Shown piece by piece: positions 18,815 through 29,038 of a stretch of DNA of 64,000 bases. The position numbers were made by a program, and so were the translations under genes. The stretch's first letter is position 1; the number at the start of each line of letters is the position of its first letter. The stretch is taken from positions 682,001-746,000 of the forward strand of contig NZ_JADRCR010000001.1 in NCBI RefSeq assembly GCF_016649425.1, written 5' to 3'. Below the pieces are notes generated by a model. That model was given only the letters and a program-made list of their open reading frames with translations, was not told the DNA's origin and did not search any database. This stretch comes from Limnobaculum allomyrinae. Lineage in GTDB: Bacteria; Pseudomonadota; Gammaproteobacteria; Enterobacterales; Enterobacteriaceae.

Positions 18815-19798
18815 TCAGCCGCCAATAAATGACAGGTTTTGCGTAATACCGCTATTACCCTGATGCAGGAAGTGCGTCTGTTTTTTAGTTTGAAGTTTTT
18901 CCTGAATGCGATCTTTTAACGCTTCGAGCTGGCTATCTTCCTCTAACAGGTCACGCAGTGAAATACCGTGCTCACCAAACAGGCAAAGATGCAAGTTACC
19001 TACAGCAGAAACTCGCAGGCGATTACAGCTCAAACAGAAATCTTTTTCATAAGGCATGATTAGGCCAATTTCGCCCTGATAATCGGGATGAGTAAATACC
19101 TGTGCCGGGCCATCGCTACGGCTACGCACCGCCTGTTGCCAACCTCTTTCCAGCAGTTGCTGGCGGATCACTTCGCCGGAAACATGGTGTTTACGAAACA
19201 GATCGGTTCCCTCGCCGGTTTCCATCAGTTCAATAAAACGCAGTTGAATTGGACGATGTTTGATCCAGTCAAGAAAGGTCACCAGGCTGCGATCGTTCAC
19301 ATCACGCATCAGCACGGTATTGACTTTGATTTTTTTGAATCCGGCGGCAAAACCGGCATCGATACCTTCCATCACCTGACGGAACTTATCCTGTCCGGTG
19401 ATAGCGTGAAACTGACGAGCGTCCAGACTATCAACGCTGACATTTACTGAGGTTAATCCGGCCTCTTTCCAACTTTGAATATCTCTTGCCATCCGATAGC
19501 CATTGGTGGTTACCGCCAGGGTTTTAATGGCTGAGTTTTCCCGGATTGCTGCGATGATATCCACGAAATCACGGCGCAACGTAGGTTCACCACCGGTCAG
19601 ACGGACTTTCTCCGTTCCGAGCTCAGCAAAGCCACGCCCAACGCGTTTAATTTCGTCAAGAGTCAGGAAGCGTTTGTTTGAATTTGGTTTATAACCATCA
19701 GGCAAACAATAGTTGCAACGGAAGTTGCAAACATCGGTAATAGATAAACGCAAATAGTAAAATTTGCGATCAAAAGCATCGGTCAGTTGCGATACCAT
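18815..19798 (-). CDS. moaA: GTP 3',8-cyclase MoaA (radical SAM)
   Basis: A 327-residue radical SAM enzyme for the first step of molybdenum cofactor synthesis. The N-terminal cluster motif is CNFRCNYC (about 23-30). The C-terminal [4Fe-4S] cysteines are in [11 protein letters not shown] and [10 protein letters not shown]. The conserved C-terminal Gly-Gly (SFIGG) is present. The start at [17 protein letters not shown], with AAGGTG upstream, matches E. coli; an in-frame extension to 19813 does not. It leads the five-gene moaABCDE operon and has a long leader. Confidence 0.97.
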   Translation of the reverse strand: MVSQLTDAFDRKFYYLRLSITDVCNFRCNYCLPDGYKPNSNKRFLTLDEIKRVGRGFAELGTEKVRLTGGEPTLRRDFVDIIAAIRENSAIKTLAVTTNGYRMARDIQSWKEAGLTSVNVSVDSLDARQFHAITGQDKFRQVMEGIDAGFAAGFKKIKVNTVLMRDVNDRSLVTFLDWIKHRPIQLRFIELMETGEGTDLFRKHHVSGEVIRQQLLERGWQQAVRSRSDGPAQVFTHPDYQGEIGLIMPYEKDFCLSCNRLRVSAVGNLHLCLFGEHGISLRDLLEEDSQLEALKDRIQEKLQTKKQTHFLHQGNSGITQNLSFIGG

Positions 19799-19905
19799 AA
19801 AACACCTTTCCAATATCGGGAGGCGCAGGCATTTCTACCATACACCCTGGTGACGTTAAGCCACGGCTGCAGCACCATATCATTGACTGACTTAGGTCGA
19901 AGCAG
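19799..19905 (-). promoter_or_regulatory. moaA 5' leader, candidate Moco-responsive RNA element
   Basis: In E. coli the moaA leader carries the Moco RNA motif, a cofactor-responsive element. The minus strand here has a GC-rich, hairpin-forming leader just before the start (ACCA...TGGT and CAGG...CCTG pairings, and a GCCTGCGCCTCCCG stretch near 19813-19830). I place the motif by position and structure; a covariance-model search was not possible. Confidence 0.4.
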
Positions 19906-20209
19906 CTCAGAGTTTCATTTCATTGTATGCTCTAATTCAGTTGATAACTAACAACTGAGTGATTAACAGAGCAATATATAGATACTAATGCGTAATTTAG
20001 CTTACTGCCAGAATTATAAATCGATATGTAATTAATTATATAACGTTTATTCTTCAATTTATTTGTAAGCACCTTACTGAAAAACTAACTGATACAGCTT
20101 GATATAAGTCAATATTGACCCATGTCATGCAAAATCACTCAGATTTCGCCTTTTGTTTCAAAATCGGTTAACTTATGCCGCAAAAATAAGCTTCACAAAA
20201 AGGAATGTT
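19906..20209. other. AT-rich divergent region between moaA and ybhK
   Basis: About 300 bases, strongly AT-rich from 19960 to 20100, between divergent genes. It must hold promoters for both. AGGA at 20201-20204 is the ybhK ribosome-binding site. I see no gene or clear operator. Confidence 0.6.
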
Positions 20210-21121
20210 ATGCGTAATCGCACTTTAAGCGATCTGGAACATGTGGTGGCGCTTGGCGGAGGACACGGTTTAGGCCGGGTAATGTCAGCGCTTTCCCCTT
20301 TAGGTTCGCGCCTTACTGGCATTGTGACCACTACGGATAATGGTGGTTCAACAGGACGCATCCGCAAATCAGAAGGCGGAATTGCCTGGGGCGATACGCG
20401 TAACTGTCTGAACCAGCTGATTACTGAACCCAGCGTAGCTTCCACTATGTTTGAATACCGTTTTAGCGGTAACGGCGAGCTGGCGGGTCATAATCTGGGT
20501 AATCTGATGCTTAAGGCGCTGGATAACCTCAGCGTCCGTCCTTTAGAAGCCATAAACCTGATTCGTAATTTGTTAAAAGTACGCGCTTACCTGATCCCCA
20601 TGTCGGAGCATCCGGTAGATTTGGCGGCAGTAGATGTGGAAGGTAATGTGGTTTATGGTGAAGTCAATGTCGACAGCCTGAAGCAGATGCCAGAACAACT
20701 GTTGTTAGAACCTCATGTCCCGGCAACCCGTGAAGCCATAGAAGCCATTGATGAAGCAGAGCTAATCCTGATTGGCCCCGGAAGTTTTATGACCAGCCTG
20801 CTGCCACCGTTGCTACTCACTGAAATCGCTCAGGCGCTACACCGCAGTAAAGCAAAGATCATCTATATTGGTAATCTGGCGAAAGAGCTAAGCCCTGCTG
20901 CGGCAGCACTTCGTCTGAAAGATAAAATGGATATCATCGAGCAAGCTATCGGTGGACGGAAAATTGACGGTATTATTATTGGCCCGCATACCAGTCCGGA
21001 AGGCATTACTGACAAAGTCATCGTTCAACAACCTCTGGAAGCGGAAGATATCCCTTATCGTCACGATCGTGAAATGCTGCATAAAGCGCTGGAAGCGGCA
21101 CTGCAAAAATTTGGCAGATAG
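20210..21121 (+). CDS. ybhK: YvcK/YbhK-family gluconeogenesis-factor-like protein
   Basis: A 303-residue protein of the CofD/YvcK family, matching E. coli YbhK. The nucleotide-binding region is [17 protein letters not shown] near the start, followed by [26 protein letters not shown] and [13 protein letters not shown]. Gram-positive YvcK binds UDP-sugars and affects cell wall growth; the enterobacterial role is not established. I chose the ATG at 20210, which has AAAGGA upstream and begins [12 protein letters not shown] as in E. coli; a frame back to 20153 is not supported. It is divergent from moaA, as in E. coli. Confidence 0.93.
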   Translation: MRNRTLSDLEHVVALGGGHGLGRVMSALSPLGSRLTGIVTTTDNGGSTGRIRKSEGGIAWGDTRNCLNQLITEPSVASTMFEYRFSGNGELAGHNLGNLMLKALDNLSVRPLEAINLIRNLLKVRAYLIPMSEHPVDLAAVDVEGNVVYGEVNVDSLKQMPEQLLLEPHVPATREAIEAIDEAELILIGPGSFMTSLLPPLLLTEIAQALHRSKAKIIYIGNLAKELSPAAAALRLKDKMDIIEQAIGGRKIDGIIIGPHTSPEGITDKVIVQQPLEAEDIPYRHDREMLHKALEAALQKFGR

Positions 21122-21129
21122 AACAACAT

Positions 21130-21167
21130 AAAAAAGCGCGAGGATGTTTCATCTCTCGCGCTTTTTT
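21130..21167. terminator. Strong bidirectional terminator between ybhK and the lipoprotein gene
   Basis: Stem AAAAGCGCGAG / CTCGCGCTTTT with an inner GATG/CATC helix, flanked by A6 and T6, between convergent genes. Confidence 0.9.
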
Positions 21168-21182
21168 ATTCTCATTATTCAA

Positions 21183-21656
21183 CTATTTCTGAGTACGGGT
21201 ATCCGCCACGACGCGGGTTGGTTTACCTTCAATCACCAGAACTTTTTGGCCGTTAGACAGCGGTTGATCCATGCCCTGAGCTACGGTAATCATGCCGTTG
21301 CTTTCAGTTTGAATCACATACTCGATCGCCTGTTGCTTAGAAGCGCTGCTTTCAACGGATGAGCCCAGCATTCCTCCCAGTAAAGCGCCGCCAATTGCAC
21401 CCAACGCATTAGCCCGGAAACCACCACCAATGGCAGAACCTGCTACACCACCGGCCGCTGAGCCAACCAGCCCACCAATGCTGCTGTTACCTTCCACATC
21501 AACCACTCTTGAGCTGACAATTACCCCCGCATAGGTGCGGCTGGCCTGCCCAACTTGCTTATCATTGTATGTACTGGAAGAGATATTCGAGGCACAACCT
21601 GCCATGCTTAATACAATGCAAGCGACACCCAGTGTTTTAATAAATGCTGATTTCAT
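21183..21656 (-). CDS. SlyB/Pcp-like outer-membrane lipoprotein with glycine zipper
   Basis: A 157-residue lipoprotein. The signal peptide ends in the lipobox LSMAGC, so Cys21 is the lipidated residue. A glycine-zipper stretch spans about 60-105 (GGLVGSAAGGVAGSAIGGG, ALGAIGGALLGGMLG) and is followed by a small beta domain (ITVAQGMDQPLSNGQKVLVI). The family includes SlyB and the rickettsial 17-kDa antigen. SlyB organises the outer membrane under PhoPQ stress, but this copy is too diverged and too far from the usual slyB locus to name. AGGGAG precedes the ATG. Confidence 0.85.
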   Translation of the reverse strand: MKSAFIKTLGVACIVLSMAGCASNISSSTYNDKQVGQASRTYAGVIVSSRVVDVEGNSSIGGLVGSAAGGVAGSAIGGGFRANALGAIGGALLGGMLGSSVESSASKQQAIEYVIQTESNGMITVAQGMDQPLSNGQKVLVIEGKPTRVVADTRTQK

Positions 21657-21902
21657 CTTGATTCTCCCTTTAGACTTAATTGTCTGCTATCAATCCTGAT
21701 ACACCGACGTTGACATTCCTGTCAGGTGAATTCAATAAGTATAACAGTAGATCGCTACTTCACCCCGGAAACGATATGAATTAACAGATTAAACTACCAG
21801 TGAATCAAACGTTTAACTTATTGAGGGATTAGCGTTTTCACCGGATTGATTAATCGGGTGTCAGGAAGAGTTGCTGGTTTTGTGAGCGATAGAAAAAACT
21901 GA

Positions 21903-22175
21903 CTACTTCTCCCATTTCCCCCAAGGACTTTCCACCTCATCCCCTTTACTCGCCTGATGACTCAACTGGTGATGGACATACAAATCTTCTACCTGTTTAC
22001 GAGCCCATGGCGTACGGCGCAAGAATTTCAGACTAGATTTAATACTGGGATCGTTTTTAAAGCAGTTGATATTGACTTCACGCGCCAAAGCTTCCCAACC
22101 GAATTTATCCACCAGCGTCGTCAGCAGACGTTCGAGGGTTATACCGTGAAGAGGATCTTTAGATTGATGTTGCAT
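21903..22175 (-). CDS. VF530-family (DUF2132) small DNA-binding-like protein
   Basis: A 90-residue protein with the complete VF530 signature: [18 protein letters not shown], then [15 protein letters not shown] and the run [19 protein letters not shown]. The Vibrio member has a solved helical fold thought to bind DNA; the cellular role is unknown. There is no good ribosome-binding site before the ATG, so expression may be low or use a leaderless or weak site. Confidence 0.85.
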   Translation of the reverse strand: MQHQSKDPLHGITLERLLTTLVDKFGWEALAREVNINCFKNDPSIKSSLKFLRRTPWARKQVEDLYVHHQLSHQASKGDEVESPWGKWEK

Positions 22176-22381
22176 AAAAAATTAACGGCCTGTGCTGACG
22201 ATAGAGGCTAAGTATAACAAGCCGATGTCCCAAGGTCACTTTATGCCTAAACCTTAAATAATTAATAGCGTAAATATAACCAAGGAAACTAGTAAAGCAT
22301 CCCGGTACGCTATATGCTGAATACGCTTATGAATCACGCAGTTAACTACAACGCTTTTGGTTTTTCTTATGAGGCACAATT

Positions 22382-25030
22382 ATGTTTCTCTCACGTTCTT
22401 ATCGATTAACTGCTTTACTGCTTAGCCTGTCTCTTGCTGTTGCCATTCCAGTTCAGGCAGCAAAAACAGCCCCGGCATCTGACACAAACGCCAGTACACA
22501 AACGGCGCCCTGGCCACACAGCTATACCATTGACAAGATACCCATTACTTTTTATCAGCCACAATTGGATAGCCTGGAAGGGAATACTCTGAAGGGACGT
22601 CTGGCAATCTCGGTTAATAAAGGTTCTGTCTCCGATAAAAATGGTAAGAAAAAGGCTCAACTGGATTATGGTGTGATCTGGTTTTCAGCATTAATTGATA
22701 CCAATACCGCCGCCAGAACAGCACAACTACACGATATCAGCATTGATAAAGCCAATTATCCAACGGCTCCGGATAAACAAAACGACTATCTGGCATTAGT
22801 GAAAAAAGCGCTGCCTCAGAAAAACCTGATGGTTAATCTGGATCAAATTGAAGCCTCACTGGCCATTAATCAGGCGGAAAATCAGCAGGTCGGCATTGCG
22901 GTAGATAATAAACCACCTCAAATTATTTTCTCACTAACCCCTGCACTGTTAGTACTGATCGACGGGGAACCCGTAACGAAACCAACTGCCATCGAAAGTA
23001 TCAGTCGAGCGATCAATACCCGTTCGTTGCTATTGGAGAAGGATAGTCGCTGGTATCTCTATTTTGCCAATCACTGGATGTCCGCCGCTAAGCTGGATGG
23101 TAACTGGCAACCGCTGACCACTATCCCTGATGGTTTTGAACAAGTGATGCAAGAAGCGGTTAAAAGCAAAGCCGTGGATGTCATGGAAAAACCCAGCGAT
23201 GTGATGAAAAAATCATTAGCGGAGGGCAAATATCCAACTATCTATACCGCAACCACACCAACAGAATTGATTACGGTTGATGGCGATCCACAATTTGCCC
23301 CGATTGAAAATACCGCATTAATGTATGTTACCAATACCAGCGGTGATGTGTTCGTTGATTCAGCGACCAATAATGCCTGGTATGTTTTATTGTCCGGGCG
23401 TTGGTTTACGTCTGACTCAACAAAAGGCCCCTGGACGTATGTACCCGGTGAAAAATTACCGGCAGACTTCGCCAAAATACCATCGCTCAGTGCAAAAAGT
23501 GCTGTACTGGCATCCATTCCGGGAACTCCCGAAGCGAAAGAGTCGCTGATTGCTAACTCAATACCACAAACCGCCAGTGTTAATATTCAGCAGGCAAAAC
23601 TTAATGTTAACTATGACGGCGGTAAAGCTCAGTTTAAATCCATTGATGGCACTACTCTTCATTATGCTGTTAATAGCGCGTTGCCGGTTATTGAAGTTAA
23701 TCAGAATCTGTTTTACGCCGTACAAAATGGTATCTGGTTTACAGCGACTTCATCAACTGGCCCCTGGGCAGTAGCACTGTCGGTTCCGGCGATAATCTAT
23801 ACCATTCCTGCTTCATCACCGGTTCACTATGTTACTTATGTTCATGTATATGGACATACCTCCAGCGTCGTGTATGTCGGTTATACCCCAGGTTATTACG
23901 GTACTGTCGTCAGTAATAGCGTGGTGGTTTATGGTACTGGCTATCCTTGCAATGCCTGGGTTGGTAATGTCTGGTATGGCTGCCCTGCTACCTATGGCTA
24001 TAATGCCGCTTTTGGTTATGACCCTTACGTCGGCTGGTCTGTTGGCTTTATTGCCGGATGGGCATGGGCTTCCGCCTGGTATGGCCCATCATGGGGGCCT
24101 TGGTACGATTGGGATGGCCCTACCCCATGGTATGACGGCCCTTCTGTTGCCATCAGCAATGTTTATGGTCGCTGGGGAAATACCGTTGCACAAGGTGTTC
24201 GTACTGGCTGGTCAAACCCATGGACCGGAAACTACGGTACTGGCGTCAGGGGCAGTTTCTACAATCAGGCCACGGGTACTCATGGCTATGGCTATGCTGC
24301 CCGTAATACCAACGATTACACCGGAATCAAATCCGGCGTTGCCGGCAACGTTCGCTATAATCCACAAACCGGTAGAGCCGTTGCTTCTCATGGTGCAGCG
24401 ATTGCCAATCCGGATACCGGAAATGCCATTGGAGCCAACAACAGAACCAGCGTCAATACCCGTACCGGCCGCGTAACCGATAGTGCCCATGTAGCCACTC
24501 GTACCGATCAGGGAGCGACTTCCGCCCGGGCATTTAACAGTCAGGGTATCGCTGGCGACGCTCATGGTTCTGGTTATGTGCACTATGATGCCAGTACTGG
24601 CCAAGTTACCCATGGCGGACACGTCAATACCGATAATGGCTTCTACGCCGGTAAAGACGGTCATGTTTATCGTTATGATAAGGGTCAGGGTTGGCAACAG
24701 GTTCAGTCAAACGGTCAGCTTAAGCAGGTTACACCACCGTCTAATGCCGGTGTAGACCGCGACCAACTGGCCCGCACCCGCGCTAATCAGCGCACTGAAG
24801 ATCGCAGCTTCTCATCTTCTGCTGATATCAACCGGGATAACTTCCAACAGAATCGACAAAATCGTGTTCAGCAACGTCAAAATATTAATCAAAACTTTGA
24901 CGGTAGTCGTTCAGGCGGTGGGCAATTCCAGGGGGGAGGTAACCGTATGGAAAATGTGCATCAGTTCGATCGGGGAAACCTGTCTCATGGGTTCCAGAGA
25001 CGGGTTGGTGGGTTCCGGCATTTTAGATAG
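22382..25030 (+). CDS. Large secreted protein of unknown function with W/Y-GPW repeats and a Gly/Tyr/Asn-rich C-terminal half
   Basis: I do not recognise a named family. The 882-residue product has a signal peptide cleaved after VQAA (about residue 26). Three degenerate repeats of about 40 residues lie near 221-260, 330-370 and 440-475. Each has an aromatic pair, a W-F or W-M, a G-N/P-W and a proline-rich end (RWYLYFANHW..GNWQPL; AWYVLLSGRWF..GPWTYV; FYAVQNGIWF..GPWAV). Residues about 478-600 are rich in Tyr, Gly and Trp. The last 280 are low-complexity, with TGR/TGN turns and a Gln/Asn/Arg-rich tail. The layout suggests an exported surface or matrix protein. GAGGC precedes the ATG. It has its own terminator, so it appears monocistronic. 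Confidence 0.8.
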   Translation: MFLSRSYRLTALLLSLSLAVAIPVQAAKTAPASDTNASTQTAPWPHSYTIDKIPITFYQPQLDSLEGNTLKGRLAISVNKGSVSDKNGKKKAQLDYGVIWFSALIDTNTAARTAQLHDISIDKANYPTAPDKQNDYLALVKKALPQKNLMVNLDQIEASLAINQAENQQVGIAVDNKPPQIIFSLTPALLVLIDGEPVTKPTAIESISRAINTRSLLLEKDSRWYLYFANHWMSAAKLDGNWQPLTTIPDGFEQVMQEAVKSKAVDVMEKPSDVMKKSLAEGKYPTIYTATTPTELITVDGDPQFAPIENTALMYVTNTSGDVFVDSATNNAWYVLLSGRWFTSDSTKGPWTYVPGEKLPADFAKIPSLSAKSAVLASIPGTPEAKESLIANSIPQTASVNIQQAKLNVNYDGGKAQFKSIDGTTLHYAVNSALPVIEVNQNLFYAVQNGIWFTATSSTGPWAVALSVPAIIYTIPASSPVHYVTYVHVYGHTSSVVYVGYTPGYYGTVVSNSVVVYGTGYPCNAWVGNVWYGCPATYGYNAAFGYDPYVGWSVGFIAGWAWASAWYGPSWGPWYDWDGPTPWYDGPSVAISNVYGRWGNTVAQGVRTGWSNPWTGNYGTGVRGSFYNQATGTHGYGYAARNTNDYTGIKSGVAGNVRYNPQTGRAVASHGAAIANPDTGNAIGANNRTSVNTRTGRVTDSAHVATRTDQGATSARAFNSQGIAGDAHGSGYVHYDASTGQVTHGGHVNTDNGFYAGKDGHVYRYDKGQGWQQVQSNGQLKQVTPPSNAGVDRDQLARTRANQRTEDRSFSSSADINRDNFQQNRQNRVQQRQNINQNFDGSRSGGGQFQGGGNRMENVHQFDRGNLSHGFQRRVGGFRHFR

Positions 25031-25050
25031 TGTAATTTTAGAGAAAAGAT

Positions 25051-25074
25051 AAAGGCGGCCGGTTGGCCGCCTTT
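25051..25074 (+). terminator. Terminator after the 882-residue secreted protein gene
   Basis: A 10-bp perfect stem (AAAGGCGGCC / GGCCGCCTTT) with a 4-base loop, 21 bases after the stop. Confidence 0.85.
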
Positions 25075-25213
25075 ATGCTACAAATAAACCGGATAAATCA
25101 GATTTTGAGAACATTCCTGCCGGGCACCAAAGTAATATAAACGCCTTGCTTTTATGGCCGAAATATTCTCTAAAGCCCATCAATACAGGGGCTGGATAAT
25201 CCCCAAAATCACA

Positions 25214-27235
25214 TCATGATATGGCTATAAACTGCTCCCGCAGTTTCTGTAACTGATCCCGCAACTGAGCCGCATCCTCAAACTCAAGATTTTGCGCATG
25301 CTGATACATTTTGCCTTCCAGTTCACGGATCTTTTTATCCAATGCCTGTGGTGTCAGTGCAGTGTAATCTGCCTCTGGCTCTGCCGCTTTCTTCTTACCG
25401 CGACCCTTGGCATGTTTTAGCGTACCCAGCCCCTGACCCAGCTCCAGAATATCCTCAATTGATTTATTCAATCCTTGTGGAACAATTCCGTTAGCCTCGT
25501 TATAGGCTATCTGCCGCGCTCTACGGCGTTCTGTTTCATCAATGGCCTTCGCCATCGACTTAGTAATTCTATCGCCGTAGAGAATCGCTTTGCCGTTTAA
25601 ATTACGTGCTGCACGCCCAATGGTCTGAATCAGTGAACGTTCAGAACGCAAGAAGCCTTCTTTATCCGCATCCAGAATTGCCACTAATGAAACCTCTGGC
25701 ATATCCAGACCTTCCCGCAGCAAGTTGATCCCCACCAGTACATCAAACTCACCTAAACGCAGATCGCGGATGATCTCGACTCGCTCAACGGTATCAATAT
25801 CCGAGTGCAGATAACGTACGCGCTCTCCATGCTCTTCCAGATATTCGGTTAAATCCTCGGCCATTCGTTTGGTTAAGGTAGTAACCAGTACCCGTTCGTT
25901 CTTCTCTACCCGAATACGAATCTCAGACAGTAAGTCATCCACCTGAGTAGTCACAGGACGAACTTCAATCAGCGGATCCAGCAGCCCTGTCGGACGCACG
26001 ACTTGATCGATAACTTCCCCACCCGATTTCTCCAGTTCGTAATTTCCCGGGGTAGCTGATACATAAATAGTCTGTGGAGCCAGTTGTTCAAACTCTTCAA
26101 ACCTTAACGGGCGGTTATCCAGCGCCGAAGGTAAGCGAAAACCATATTCCACCAGCGTCTCTTTACGTGCCCGGTCACCACGATACATACCGCCTATCTG
26201 AGGTACTGTTACATGGGATTCATCAATCACCAGCAGACCATCAGCCGGTAAGTAATCAAACAGGGTTGGAGGTGGTGCCCCTTCCCCACGTCCTGATAAG
26301 TAACGTGAGTAGTTTTCGATACCGGAGCAATAACCGAGCTCATTCATCATCTCTATATCAAATTGAGTTCGTTGGCTCAGGCGCTGTTCTTCTACCAGTT
26401 TGTCATTGGCCAGGAGTACCCGACGACGATCCGCCAGCTCAACTTTAATGCCTTCTATCGCTTCCAGTATGCGTTCCCGCGGTGTGACATAGTGTGTTTT
26501 AGGGTAGATAGTGAAACGGGGAACAACTTGTTGAACCTGACCAGTGAGCGGGTCAAAAACCGACAAACGCTCTACTTCATCATCAAACAGTTCAATACGC
26601 AGGGCGTACTCATCGGATTCGGCCGGAAAGATATCAATCACTTCACCACGCACCCGAAAAGTACTGCGTTGAAATACCTGATCGTTACGGGTGTATTGTA
26701 ATTCGGCCAAACGTTGCAAAATAGAGCGCTGATCGATGATCATACCGCGCGTCAGATGTAACATCATTTTCAAATAGGCATCCGGATCACCCAACCCATA
26801 GATAGCGGAAACCGACGCCACCAAAACGACATCCCGTCGCTCCAGTAAAGCTTTGGTTGCTGACAATCGCATCTGTTCAATATGTTCGTTTATCGATGCG
26901 TCTTTCTCAATGAACGTATCCGAGCTGGGGACATAAGCCTCTGGCTGATAATAGTCATAATAAGAGACGAAATACTCCACGGCATTTTCAGGGAAGAAGG
27001 CTTTCATTTCCCCGTATAGCTGGGCAGCCAGTGTCTTATTTGGCGCCAGAATCATGGTTGGCCTTTCCAACTGAGCAATCACATTGGCAATCGTAAACGT
27101 TTTACCCGAGCCGGTTACCCCAAGTAGCGTTTGATGAGCTAATCCATCTTCCAATCCTTCCGTCAACCGTCTGATCGCCTCGGGTTGATCGCCTGCGGGT
27201 TGAAAAGCAGAGTTTAATTTGAATGTTTTACTCAT
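25214..27235 (-). CDS. uvrB: Excinuclease ABC subunit B, UvrB
   Basis: A 673-residue DNA-damage recognition helicase of nucleotide excision repair, the same size as in E. coli. Walker A is [14 protein letters not shown] (about 39-52). The beta-hairpin region contains [21 protein letters not shown]. Walker B is [10 protein letters not shown]. Motif VI is QTIGRAARN. The C-terminal UVR domain, which contacts UvrC, is at about 630-668. A consensus LexA box lies 106 bases upstream of the start. The bio operon, adjacent in E. coli, is not here. Confidence 0.98.
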   Translation of the reverse strand: MSKTFKLNSAFQPAGDQPEAIRRLTEGLEDGLAHQTLLGVTGSGKTFTIANVIAQLERPTMILAPNKTLAAQLYGEMKAFFPENAVEYFVSYYDYYQPEAYVPSSDTFIEKDASINEHIEQMRLSATKALLERRDVVLVASVSAIYGLGDPDAYLKMMLHLTRGMIIDQRSILQRLAELQYTRNDQVFQRSTFRVRGEVIDIFPAESDEYALRIELFDDEVERLSVFDPLTGQVQQVVPRFTIYPKTHYVTPRERILEAIEGIKVELADRRRVLLANDKLVEEQRLSQRTQFDIEMMNELGYCSGIENYSRYLSGRGEGAPPPTLFDYLPADGLLVIDESHVTVPQIGGMYRGDRARKETLVEYGFRLPSALDNRPLRFEEFEQLAPQTIYVSATPGNYELEKSGGEVIDQVVRPTGLLDPLIEVRPVTTQVDDLLSEIRIRVEKNERVLVTTLTKRMAEDLTEYLEEHGERVRYLHSDIDTVERVEIIRDLRLGEFDVLVGINLLREGLDMPEVSLVAILDADKEGFLRSERSLIQTIGRAARNLNGKAILYGDRITKSMAKAIDETERRRARQIAYNEANGIVPQGLNKSIEDILELGQGLGTLKHAKGRGKKKAAEPEADYTALTPQALDKKIRELEGKMYQHAQNLEFEDAAQLRDQLQKLREQFIAIS

Positions 27236-27340
27236 GATTCACGCTACCTGAATTAAAAGATTAGCTATCTGAAAATAAAGTCCGATAAAGATCGCAATTT
27301 CTATTATGTGGAGCTGGACAGTTTTTTACCACTTCCAGTA

Positions 27341-27360
27341 TACTGTATATTAAACCAGTA
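27341..27360. promoter_or_regulatory. LexA (SOS) box upstream of uvrB
   Basis: The 20-mer TACTGTATATTAAACCAGTA contains CTG-N10-CAG and fits the enterobacterial SOS box closely. uvrB is a known LexA target in E. coli. The distance to the uvrB start is 106 bases. Confidence 0.9.
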
Positions 27361-28127
27361 AAAAACCTCATTTAAGTAACAGATTAATTTTAAAACAACT
27401 ATTGCTCTAATAGGGCAGGTATATCGAGAAGGGACAATAGTCAAGTTATAGAAATGTAATTTATCCCCAAAAACGAGTTGACATTTCTCAAATCAACTCA
27501 TTTTTTCAGTCATAATCACTGAAGCATTTACTGTCTAATATTGGCCTCTTGATTTTAAATAACTGAATGATATTAAACATCTTTATATCGACGTCGAGAA
27601 TGCAAACAAAAACTGGAAAAGCCGCATCAGGGCTGGGATGAGGTGATTTTTCTAACGTTAATACACAAGGTTATCCACAGGAATGGTGGATAAGTAAAAT
27701 TTTCCTACTAATACTGCTGCATTGCGTCCGGTGACTTTTTCAGAAACTCGGCAAAAAACATCTCTTCTAAAAATTTTTTTATCCTGTTTACCAGCGATTT
27801 ATTCTTAAAAATAATTGAAAAAAAATTTTACAGTCGTTCTTTTGAGTCATGATTTCACCAGCTACCTCCTTCTTTCTTCTCAGAATAAAGATCTCTCACA
27901 TTTACCATAAACTTTCGTATTACCCCGCTAAAAGTGGCAATTTAATGATGTTCAGGTTAATCAGCTCAATTCTCCCCTCTTTTACAATACCCTGCTTTAG
28001 TTACAGAAATGTTACACATCACAGATAAAAAGAGTCAGGAATTAAACTTTGATAATATGCTGGTTTTATGCTCGAATTGAGACTTACACACCCTCCTATC
28101 ACGTTAACAGCAGACCATATAGCCACC
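27361..28127. other. Gene-free region upstream of uvrB and ybhA
   Basis: Apart from the DnaA-box cluster, I find no convincing coding frame here. It is AT-rich, with scattered promoter-like hexamers such as TTGACA near 27478-27483. In E. coli this interval contains bioABFCD and other genes, so it is probably the scar of a loss or of a relocation. Confidence 0.6.
27659..27693. other. DARS1-like cluster of three DnaA boxes
   Basis: Three DnaA boxes lie within 35 bases: TAATACACA (27659-27667, one mismatch to TTATNCACA), a perfect TTATCCACA (27671-27679) and, on the opposite strand, TTATCCACC (27685-27693). The last two form an 8-bp inverted repeat. E. coli DARS1, which recharges DnaA with ATP, has three boxes with one inverted and lies in the bioD-uvrB gap; this cluster lies upstream of uvrB in an 890-base gene-free stretch. 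Identity as DARS is inference. Confidence 0.65.
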
Positions 28128-28952
28128 ATGAAATATCAGATTATTGCTCTCGACCTCGACGGTACTTTACTCAACTCACAAAAGCAGATTTTGCAGGAAT
28201 CTCTCGATACTCTGGCTCTTGCGCGTCAACAAGGTGTTAAAGTGGTTATCGTTACCGGACGCCATCATGTCGCTATTCATCCTTTCTATCAGGCTCTGCA
28301 ATTGGATACTCCCGCAATTTGCTGTAACGGTACTTATACCTATCACTACCAAAAGCAGCAGGTACTCTCCGGAACGCCACTGACAAAACCACAGGCAACT
28401 CGCGTGGCACAATTACTGCGTAATCACCCTATTCAAAGCCTGATGTACATTGATAACGCCATGACCTTTGAACAAAAAGATGACAGCATAGACCGCTGGT
28501 ATGCCTGGGCTGCCCGCCTGCCGGAAAACCAACGCCCGAATATGCTGCATGTGGATAAATTCGAAACGGCGATCGATAAGGCTGATAACGTGTGGAAATT
28601 TGCTACCTCAAGCGATGATGCGGATGTACTTAGTCATTTCAGTAATCTGGTAGAAAAAGAGCTGGGACTGGCCTGTGAACGCTCATGGCATAACCAGATA
28701 GATCTGGCTCAACAAGGTAACAGTAAAGGCAACAGACTGCGTGAATGGGTCGAATCTCAGGGAATCAGCATGAATAACGTCATTGCTTTCGGCGATAACC
28801 TGAACGACGTCAGTATGCTATCTCAGGCAGGATTAGGCGTCGCAATGGGCAATAGCAGCGACGAAGTAAAAATGCACGCCAATCTGGTAGCAGGAGAAAA
28901 TGACACTCCTACCATCGCGAATATCATCCGTGAGCGTGTTTTGCAGCAGTAA
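28128..28952 (+). CDS. ybhA: HAD-superfamily (Cof-type) phosphatase YbhA, pyridoxal phosphate phosphatase
   Basis: A 274-residue Cof-subfamily phosphatase that matches E. coli YbhA, which hydrolyses pyridoxal phosphate and other phosphate esters. HAD motif I is ALDLDGTLLNSQ near the start, motif II is VIVTGRHH, and motif IV is AFGDNLNDVSML (about 220-231). The segment AIHPFYQALQLDTPAICCNG is typical of YbhA. The start at MKYQIIALDLDGTLL fits the family but has no strong ribosome-binding site. A 20-residue longer frame from 28068 has no better support. Confidence 0.92.
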   Translation: MKYQIIALDLDGTLLNSQKQILQESLDTLALARQQGVKVVIVTGRHHVAIHPFYQALQLDTPAICCNGTYTYHYQKQQVLSGTPLTKPQATRVAQLLRNHPIQSLMYIDNAMTFEQKDDSIDRWYAWAARLPENQRPNMLHVDKFETAIDKADNVWKFATSSDDADVLSHFSNLVEKELGLACERSWHNQIDLAQQGNSKGNRLREWVESQGISMNNVIAFGDNLNDVSMLSQAGLGVAMGNSSDEVKMHANLVAGENDTPTIANIIRERVLQQ

Positions 28953-29038
28953 ATAGAGTGATGATAACGTAAGGTGGTTTAATATTTACGCCAAGAAATA
29001 ACCAATCGTCTGAAGAGGCCGCCGTGGGGTCAGCTAAC

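Noticed and set aside
23829-24476. A 215-codon frame inside the large secreted protein gene
   Set aside because: It is a second-frame shadow of the repetitive Gly/Tyr/Trp-coding DNA; its hydrophobic product is an effect of composition.
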